NCBI RefSeq assembly: GCF_003665155.1
Contig: NZ_RCFQ01000007.1
Coordinates: forward strand, 42,851-106,850
Source: Mariprofundus sp. EBB-1
GTDB taxonomy: Bacteria > Pseudomonadota > Zetaproteobacteria > Mariprofundales > Mariprofundaceae
Length of the DNA: 64,000 nt
Direction of reading: 5' to 3'
Positions 58,240-64,000 of this stretch are shown in pieces. Made by a program: the position numbers and the translations under genes. Numbering within the stretch: position 1 is the stretch's first letter; every line of letters starts with the position of its first letter. Under the pieces are notes generated by a model. The model had not been told where the DNA came from and did no database searches. It worked only from the letters and a program-made list of their open reading frames with translations.

Positions 58240-58264
58240 CAAACGCAAGTAGTTTAGCACCTGA

Positions 58265-59176
58265 TCAGTGATCAGTGATCTCCAAATCGTCAAGTGCTGC
58301 TCCAGACTCGACGCCAAAGCGTTGCATAGAACGGCTCAGCTCTTGCAGTGAGTGATTTCCAAGCGGCAACAGAGGCAAGCGCAATTCATTTTCACACCAT
58401 CCCAACAGATGACAGGCTGCTTTCACCGGAATCGGATTGGCTTCCACGAACAGCATCTGATTTAGCTCCCGCATCGCAAACTGCGCTCGCCTGGCCGCAT
58501 CCCAATCGCCTGCACGCATTGCTTCGGTTAACGATTTCATCGTTTTGGGTGCGATGTTGGACACAACAGAAATCACACCCTGTCCACCAAGCGCCATGAA
58601 AGGCATTACGGTCGCATCATCGCCTGAATAAAACTCCATACGCCCGTCACATGCAGCCAATGAATGCATTAACTGTTCCATATCGGCAGTGGCATCTTTT
58701 ATCGCGATAATATTCGACACATGAGACAGACGCCCCACCGTTTCCGGTAAAATATTTGAGTTGGTCCGCCCCGGTACGTTATACACAATCTGTGGCAAAT
58801 GTACTGCATCAGCAACAGCTTTATAATGCTGAAATACACCTTCCTGCGTGGGCTTATTGTAGTACGGAGAGATCAGCAGTGCGGCATCCGCCCCCAATAT
58901 TTTGGCTGCTCCGGTTAGTTCAATTGATTCAGCCGTATTATTGCTGCCAGTACCGGCGATGACTGGTACACGCCCTGCAACCTGATCTACAGCAATGCCA
59001 ATGACCTGTTTGTGCTCCTCAAATGAGAGCGTTGCAGCTTCACCCGTCGTACCAGCCGGTACCACACCATCAACACCTGCTTCAATCTGTCTTTCCAAAT
59101 GTGCGCGAAACGCTTCTTCATCAATAGTTCCATTCAAGAATGGTGTTACCAATGCCGTCATTGTACCGTGAAACAT
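58265..59176 (-). CDS. dapA: 4-hydroxy-tetrahydrodipicolinate synthase
   Basis: A 303-residue class I aldolase of lysine and diaminopimelate synthesis, condensing pyruvate and aspartate semialdehyde. VPAGTTGEAATLS, the tyrosine segment VYNVPGRTN and the Schiff-base lysine in IIAIKDATADM are present. Position upstream of the kinase gene suggests partial cotranscription. Start ATG 59176 is accepted. Confidence 0.95.
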   Translation of the reverse strand: MFHGTMTALVTPFLNGTIDEEAFRAHLERQIEAGVDGVVPAGTTGEAATLSFEEHKQVIGIAVDQVAGRVPVIAGTGSNNTAESIELTGAAKILGADAALLISPYYNKPTQEGVFQHYKAVADAVHLPQIVYNVPGRTNSNILPETVGRLSHVSNIIAIKDATADMEQLMHSLAACDGRMEFYSGDDATVMPFMALGGQGVISVVSNIAPKTMKSLTEAMRAGDWDAARRAQFAMRELNQMLFVEANPIPVKAACHLLGWCENELRLPLLPLGNHSLQELSRSMQRFGVESGAALDDLEITDH

Positions 59177-59558
59177 ACATGCCTCCGTGGGCTGTTGAAC
59201 CTTTAAATAATGATAGCGCTGAACTATAACCGCTGAACATCATCGAGAAAGGATAATGTATTCATCCATACTCCAATAGGGAAGCGCTGATTTATTCAGC
59301 CTTTTCGTGCAGACCATGGATGGCACCCGCCACAACAACTCAGGATGGAGATACTGGACGGCCAAAGCCGCCACCAGGTGAGTAGCAGGAGCTGCGAATC
59401 AATTCAGGCACGCAATGCTTGATTGATAAGCAGCGGAAAAACCCGCGCTTTTGTCTTTGCGAACTGATTTTTGCCAGGGCGGCAATAAATCATCATCTCA
59501 ATAGACAAGCTGAGAACAATCACCAGATTTCAATTTCACATCAACAACAGTCAATGTA
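59177..59558. other. Gene-free interval
   Basis: A 382-bp gap upstream of dapA. There is a short hairpin GCTGA/TCAGC near 59286-59300 and some C/G-rich patches; no frame with a credible start and no tRNA were found. It should contain the dapA promoter. Confidence 0.4.
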
Positions 59559-60302
59559 TTACTCCTGCACGAGGCGAAACCCCAGCGTATCGTATCGGGA
59601 ACTGCGGGAGAACCAACTGCGGTATGCCGAACCTAAATAATTCACATCATTGTCCCAGGAGCCACCACGTATTACGCGCTTACTGCACTCGCCTGTTGTC
59701 CATGCACTACCATCAGCCGGCGCACCAGCATAACTGTTATTCCAACAATCCTGCACCCACTCCCACACATTGCCATGCATATCATGCAAGCCAAAGTCAT
59801 TGGCCAGCTTCTGTCCGACAGGATGCGTTCTTTCCTTACTGCCATCTCCGAACCAGGCTGACAACGATGCTTGTTCTACCCCACCGTCCCAGCCATAACG
59901 ATCGGCATGACCAGCCCGTGCTGCATATTCCCACTCGGCTTCCGATGGCAAGCGAAACGACTTGCCTGTTTTCATATTCAACTGCTTGATAAAGGCCTGC
60001 ACATCAAGCCAACTCACACGCTCCACTGGCAAGTCAGCAGCCTTGAAATAACTTGGATTATCGCCCGTCACAGAGCGGTACAACGCTTGCGTAACTTCAT
60101 ATTTCATCATCTTGAAAGCAGCGATGTGCACTGTATGAGGCGGTTTATTATCACGGTCCACGGAAGCCTCACTACCCATCAAAAAGCTACCAGCAGGAAT
60201 GGATACCAATTCCAGCCTCACTTCTTCAGCCTGCAGCGGCAAACAGGTCGAAAATAGCGCCATCACACACGTTAAAAAAAATAGTGCCATTGTTTTCACC
60301 AT
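59559..60302 (-). CDS. Exported SUMF1/formylglycine-generating enzyme-like protein
   Basis: A 247-residue protein from ATG 60302, preceded by GAGGAGA (frame open to 60347). It has a signal peptide (ending LQA near 24) and one SUMF1 domain: VSIPAGSFLMGSE, KYEVTQALYRSVTG, RLPSEAEWEYAARAG, NVWEWVQDCWN and IRGGSWDND. The cysteine pair of true formylglycine-generating enzymes is not evident, so it is probably not a sulfatase activator but a C-type-lectin-fold protein of another role. Confidence 0.83.
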   Translation of the reverse strand: MVKTMALFFLTCVMALFSTCLPLQAEEVRLELVSIPAGSFLMGSEASVDRDNKPPHTVHIAAFKMMKYEVTQALYRSVTGDNPSYFKAADLPVERVSWLDVQAFIKQLNMKTGKSFRLPSEAEWEYAARAGHADRYGWDGGVEQASLSAWFGDGSKERTHPVGQKLANDFGLHDMHGNVWEWVQDCWNNSYAGAPADGSAWTTGECSKRVIRGGSWDNDVNYLGSAYRSWFSRSSRYDTLGFRLVQE

Positions 60303-60390
60303 ACATATCTCCTCTTCAGCTGCTCTAGCCTGAACTGTTGTGACCACCCATCCGTAAACTGTAAGATAATACTGATTGATTCAGCATCAA

Positions 60391-61383
60391 CTATTTATCA
60401 ATCAACGCCCGCCAATTTTGCGGCCAGTCAGCCTTGAATTCGAGAGGCTGTTTTGTAATGGGATGATCAAAGCGTAAGCGCCAGGCGTGCAACATCAAAC
60501 CTTTACCACCAATCGATTTATACGCCGATAAATCTGGCTTTTCTCCATATTTCCCATCACCCAGAATCGCATGCCCTTCTCCCTGCAATTGCACTCTCAG
60601 CTGATGTGTACGCCCACTATGGGGAGCCAGAGACAGCATGGCATAATCAAAACCGTCACGCTCAAACTGTATCATTACCTGATAATCGGTGACCGACTCC
60701 TTACCTTCATCAACATCGACAACCATGCGCTCCCCGCCGCGCACCAGGCCTTTAGCCAGATGCGATATCATGCGGCCTGCTGATGCAAACGGGTGTCCCA
60801 CAACCAGTGCAAAGTAATGTTTTTGCATGTCCCGCAAACGAAATGATTCAGTAAGATGCCTTAATGCCTCTAAGTTTTTAGCCAGTAGCAGGACGCCTGA
60901 TGTATCACGGTCAAGCCGATGCGCCAAACGTAAATCAGGCAAACCACGCACCTGCTTCAAGGCTTCAATCAAACCGGCATCGTGGCCTGAACCGCCATGT
61001 ACAACGAGCCCGGCTGGTTTATTCACCACCAGTATCCACTGATCTTCAAACAGCACCGTCAAGGCACGCACCTTGTTTATCAAAGAAGCAGGAATATGGT
61101 CAGCGCTACGGCCATCATGCACATCTTCGGGCTCTCTAAGGCTGGCTGGCAGGTAAATCTCATCACCAACGCTGACGCGTGACTCTGGTTTGCAGCGTTT
61201 CTTATTAACCCGCACATTGCCTTTTCGAATCAAACGCACAATAAGCCCGCGCCTGGATGCACCCAAATGGCGCACCAACACCCGGTCAAGGCGGCTACAA
61301 TCTTCATTATTATCTATTGTTAAAACACTATTTTCCTGCATTTTTCTTGCCAATCCGCCTTCAACCGATAGAGTCACCTGCAT
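60391..61383 (-). CDS. rluC: 23S rRNA pseudouridine synthase, RluC type
   Basis: A 330-residue enzyme with an N-terminal S4 RNA-binding domain (about 30-85; SRRGLIVRLIRKGNVRVN) and the RluA-family catalytic block AHRLDRDTSGVLLLAK with the catalytic Asp. The C-terminal HSGRTHQLRVQLQG...GDGKYG is intact. Position divergent from rne matches rluC in other proteobacteria. The start is either ATG 61383 (GGAG 11 bases upstream) or ATG 61341. Confidence 0.9.
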   Translation of the reverse strand: MQVTLSVEGGLARKMQENSVLTIDNNEDCSRLDRVLVRHLGASRRGLIVRLIRKGNVRVNKKRCKPESRVSVGDEIYLPASLREPEDVHDGRSADHIPASLINKVRALTVLFEDQWILVVNKPAGLVVHGGSGHDAGLIEALKQVRGLPDLRLAHRLDRDTSGVLLLAKNLEALRHLTESFRLRDMQKHYFALVVGHPFASAGRMISHLAKGLVRGGERMVVDVDEGKESVTDYQVMIQFERDGFDYAMLSLAPHSGRTHQLRVQLQGEGHAILGDGKYGEKPDLSAYKSIGGKGLMLHAWRLRFDHPITKQPLEFKADWPQNWRALIDK

Positions 61384-61821
61384 ATGTAGATAGCTCCGTG
61401 TTTTCCTGCATCGTATAAACTTTAACGCAGTTGCAATGGTAATGATTTGTATCCGGGAATCCCAGCCTCCAGTATTTTGAACATATACCGAGAGATAGCA
61501 GGGAACATTTTAGTCCCGCGCCATTGATCCGAAATCGGGTCAGTGAGACCATCAATGTGTAGATTTATGTCGATGACCCTAACGTTGAGCCTGCATAAAT
61601 ACACTGCGTTTGAAGACTTATACTGATGCCTCACCAAAGCGCCGACAGCGCAGGGGTAACAGCTAACTAGTGCGATGTAACATCAGGATGATGCGGCCAT
61701 ATCCCTGGATATTCGAGCTTGCCACTCCTGAGAACGCATCTGCTTACGTACTATTCTCAAGAATAGTTCCATCTTCGGCATTTATGTCGATGAGTCCCTC
61801 AAGCGCCAAAAGGAAACGTGC
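61384..61821. other. Long rne leader / rluC-rne intergenic region
   Basis: A 438-bp divergent gap. It has a 14-bp direct repeat ATTTATGTCGATGA at 61563-61576 and 61780-61793, and a stem ACTATTC/GAATAGT at 61750-61767. If the rne promoter is far upstream, this would be a long structured 5' UTR like the one through which RNase E controls its own mRNA in E. coli (inference). No promoter was placed with confidence. Confidence 0.45.
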
Positions 61822-64000
61822 GTGACTGTAAAAAAACTCATGCTTATCAGTGCTATACACGAAGAAGAAAGTCGTGTTGCTATTATTGAAGATGGTTATC
61901 TTCATGAACTAGACATTGAATCAGCCCATAAAGCATTAACCAAAAGCAACATATATCGCGGTAAAATAACCAAAGTCGAAGGCAGTCTTCAAGCTGCTTT
62001 CGTTGAGTACGGATCAGCCCGGCAGGGCTTCTTACCGGTCGGTGAAATACACCCTGACTACTGGAAAGAAGGGGTGGATAAATCATTAAATCCCCGCAAT
62101 CTTTCTATTCAGGATATTCTACAGGCCAAGCAAGAAATACTTGTACAGGTTGTCAAAGAAGAGCGCGGCAACAAAGGCGCGGCTCTAACTACAAATATTT
62201 CTTTAGCCGGGCGTTACCTGGTTCTAAGTCCTAATACCGTACGTGGCGGCATCTCTCGCAAACTTTCCGATGAAGATCGCCGCTCAATGAAAGAGATCCT
62301 TAAACAGCTCGACGTGCCCGATGACATGGGCTTGATTATTCGTACTGCCGGCAAGGATCAAACACTAGAAGCACTACAGCGCGACTACCAATATTTACGC
62401 CGCCTATGGGATGAAATCCGCATCACTAGTGAAACTACACCATCACCTGCCCTCATCTATCTCGATGGCGATCTGGCCACACGCGCAATTCGTGATCATT
62501 TCTCTGATGATATTCAGGAAATATGGGTAGATAACCATGAAGTATATACCCGCACCAAAGCCTTTGTTCATGCCGTTATTCCAGGCAAAGAGAAACTGGT
62601 AAAACTATACCGTGGTAAAAAACCATTGTTTCGCCTGCACAACATTGAACAACAGTGTGAAGAGACACACCAGCGCGAAATCCGTCTGCCTACAGGCGGC
62701 TCTATTGTACTTGACCCTACAGAAGCCTTAACAGCTATCGATATCAATTCTGCCAGCGCCACCAAGGGTAAGCATATTGATGACACTGCCCTGGCCATTA
62801 ATCTGGAAGCAGCAGAAGAAATTGCCCGTCAGTTACGCATTCGCGATATTGGTGGTTTGATCGTCATTGACTTCATTGATATGGCCAACAGAAAGCATGG
62901 TCAACAGGTTGAAGACCTGCTTCGCAAAGCATGCAAAGGAGACAAAGCGCGCATTCAGTTCGCCCGTATATCTCGCTTTGGTCTGTTAGAAATGTCGCGT
63001 CAGCGCCTACACCCATCGGTACGTGAATCTACAACTGAGGGCTGTCCACGCTGTCAGGGACGTGGCTCTATCCGCACGGTCGACTCCATGGCTCTACAAA
63101 TGCTCACACGCATGGAAGACTGGTCTGAAAGAGGCAAACAACCTACATTAATTGTACAGGTTCCGTCCGAAACCGGTGAATATCTGATGAACAACAAACG
63201 CGCCAATATTGCGCGCATTGAAGAAGCATACGATATTCAAATCACCCTGCAAATTCGCCCTGATCTTGATATCCCTCACTATCGCATTGAACGACAGTGG
63301 AATGAAAACAATCAGCAACGCGTGGAAGTACTTGAAGATACAGGAAAACGCATCAAACCACCGCGCCCCAACCGTAAACTTAAACCTGTAAAACCAGTGG
63401 TTGGTATTCCTACCCCTGTTCCGGAACAGGCACCTGCTGTAGAGCCTAAAAAAGAAGGGCCGCTGCAATCGTTGATCAATCTTTTTATCGGCGCCAGAAA
63501 AAAAACACCACCTAAAGCACCTGAAACAGAAGAAACAAAAAAAACCGAACAGCCAAGCAACCAACGTCCACGTAGGCGCAATCGAAACCGTGGCAATACA
63601 CAGAACAAAAAAGCAAGCAGTGCCACTGAAGACAACAAACAACAGACCAATACAAAAGCGCAAAAACAGCCAAAGAAAGCTACACACAAGAAAAGTGAGA
63701 AGCCTAAAAGCAACCCTGCCGAAGATAACAAAGCGAAGGAGCAGGAACTTTCCAGTAGCAACAATGAAACAGACACAACAGCCAGCAAACCGCGTCGTCG
63801 CAGACGCAGGCGCAGGCGTTCAGCAGGCAATAGCGATGCTGCTAATGCAGCTCAGAACAGCGCTTCTGTAGATAGCAACAACAAACCACAGGCTCCATCA
63901 ACAGCTACTGCTTCTGAAAAGCGTGATAACGCTCCAGCTGCCAAATCTGCTCCTGCAAAAGCGGACAACGCTCCAGCAGCTAAATCTACACCTGCAAAAG
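61822..64000 (+). CDS. rne: Ribonuclease E (3' end cut by window edge)
   Basis: Endoribonuclease that initiates mRNA decay and trims rRNA and tRNA. GTG 61822 has AGGAAA about eight bases upstream. The S1 domain (about 35-125), catalytic Asp307 (TAIDINSA) and Asp350 (VIDFIDM), and the zinc-link Cys408/Cys411 (CPRCQGRG) each lie four residues after their E. coli counterparts. From about residue 510 the tail is Lys/Arg/Pro/Ala-rich, with RRRNRNRG and RRRRRR runs, then a 12-residue repeat (DNAPAAKS.PAK) at the edge. The protein is still open at 64000 after about 726 codons. Confidence 0.96.
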   Translation, partial: MTVKKLMLISAIHEEESRVAIIEDGYLHELDIESAHKALTKSNIYRGKITKVEGSLQAAFVEYGSARQGFLPVGEIHPDYWKEGVDKSLNPRNLSIQDILQAKQEILVQVVKEERGNKGAALTTNISLAGRYLVLSPNTVRGGISRKLSDEDRRSMKEILKQLDVPDDMGLIIRTAGKDQTLEALQRDYQYLRRLWDEIRITSETTPSPALIYLDGDLATRAIRDHFSDDIQEIWVDNHEVYTRTKAFVHAVIPGKEKLVKLYRGKKPLFRLHNIEQQCEETHQREIRLPTGGSIVLDPTEALTAIDINSASATKGKHIDDTALAINLEAAEEIARQLRIRDIGGLIVIDFIDMANRKHGQQVEDLLRKACKGDKARIQFARISRFGLLEMSRQRLHPSVRESTTEGCPRCQGRGSIRTVDSMALQMLTRMEDWSERGKQPTLIVQVPSETGEYLMNNKRANIARIEEAYDIQITLQIRPDLDIPHYRIERQWNENNQQRVEVLEDTGKRIKPPRPNRKLKPVKPVVGIPTPVPEQAPAVEPKKEGPLQSLINLFIGARKKTPPKAPETEETKKTEQPSNQRPRRRNRNRGNTQNKKASSATEDNKQQTNTKAQKQPKKATHKKSEKPKSNPAEDNKAKEQELSSSNNETDTTASKPRRRRRRRRRSAGNSDAANAAQNSASVDSNNKPQAPSTATASEKRDNAPAAKSAPAKADNAPAAKSTPAK

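Noticed and set aside
59270..59300. GGGAAGCGCTGATTTATTC, looks like an insertion-sequence end
   Set aside because: No matching inverted end or transposase fragment was found in the surrounding gap.
63148..63830. Long minus-strand open frames opposite rne
   Set aside because: They are antisense to the low-complexity Lys/Arg-rich tail of RNase E and give improbable Phe/Cys/Leu-rich proteins.

Overview
The window is a gene-dense, mid-GC bacterial chromosome segment with about 60 protein genes and one tRNA. The gene set (LolB, SHP/DHC cytochromes, TldD/PmbA, two-component systems, lipoprotein signals) is proteobacterial. The Calvin-subtype class II aldolase, GlpX-type FBPase, transketolase, PPi-type phosphofructokinase and several c-type cytochromes fit an autotrophic, oxygen-handling lithotroph. 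A Mariprofundus-like zetaproteobacterium is my best guess, but this is inference: no rRNA or RuBisCO lies in the window. I see no CRISPR array, prophage or intact transposase.

Layout. 1-3.8 kb: the 3' end of dnaB, a TRIC/YicG-like membrane protein, a methyltransferase, a MITE-like repeat, a SPOR-type protein and a small membrane protein. 4.1-6.5 kb: a translationally coupled GCS2-type ligase and M20 amidohydrolase. 6.5-7.6 kb: two leftward regulators with degenerate receiver domains. They are divergent from a six-gene operon at 7.7-11.7 kb for cytochrome b561, SHP-type cytochrome c, diheme cytochrome c, a PepSY protein, a response regulator and a histidine kinase. 11.7-15.7 kb: an EI24 protein, a DUF2007 protein, and tldD-pmbA. 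16-17.3 kb: an EF-hand protein and a truncated haemoglobin. 17.4-22.1 kb: a leftward operon tmk-holB-metG-DUF2062-fructosamine kinase.

22.3-42.1 kb is mainly central carbon metabolism. It holds pgi, glgA, a ROK glucokinase, glgP and PPi-PFK (glycogen storage and use), then an inositol-monophosphatase-like enzyme, class II FBPase, tkt, gap, pgk, pyk and Calvin-type fba. Together these cover most of the lower glycolysis/gluconeogenesis and sugar-phosphate part of the Calvin cycle, and link fixed carbon to glycogen.

42.2-48.7 kb: rplM-rpsI, a DUF4399 lipoprotein, a JAMM peptidase, a TPR lipoprotein, lolB, ispE, tRNA-Gln and prs. 48.9-58.3 kb: a monohaem cytochrome c, clpB and a signalling block (hybrid kinase with an NMT1-like sensor, a small exported protein, a sigma-54-type response regulator, and a second kinase). 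58.3-64 kb: dapA, a SUMF1-type protein, an RluC-type pseudouridine synthase and the 5' two-thirds or so of rne, which runs off the right edge.

Non-coding structure includes three inverted-repeat pairs of the widespread bacterial intergenic type (near 12.7, 31.6 and 56.8 kb), a 165-bp MITE-like element, an unexplained long hairpin near 23.8 kb, a duplicated terminator downstream of rpsI, and consensus-like promoters before tkt and rplM.
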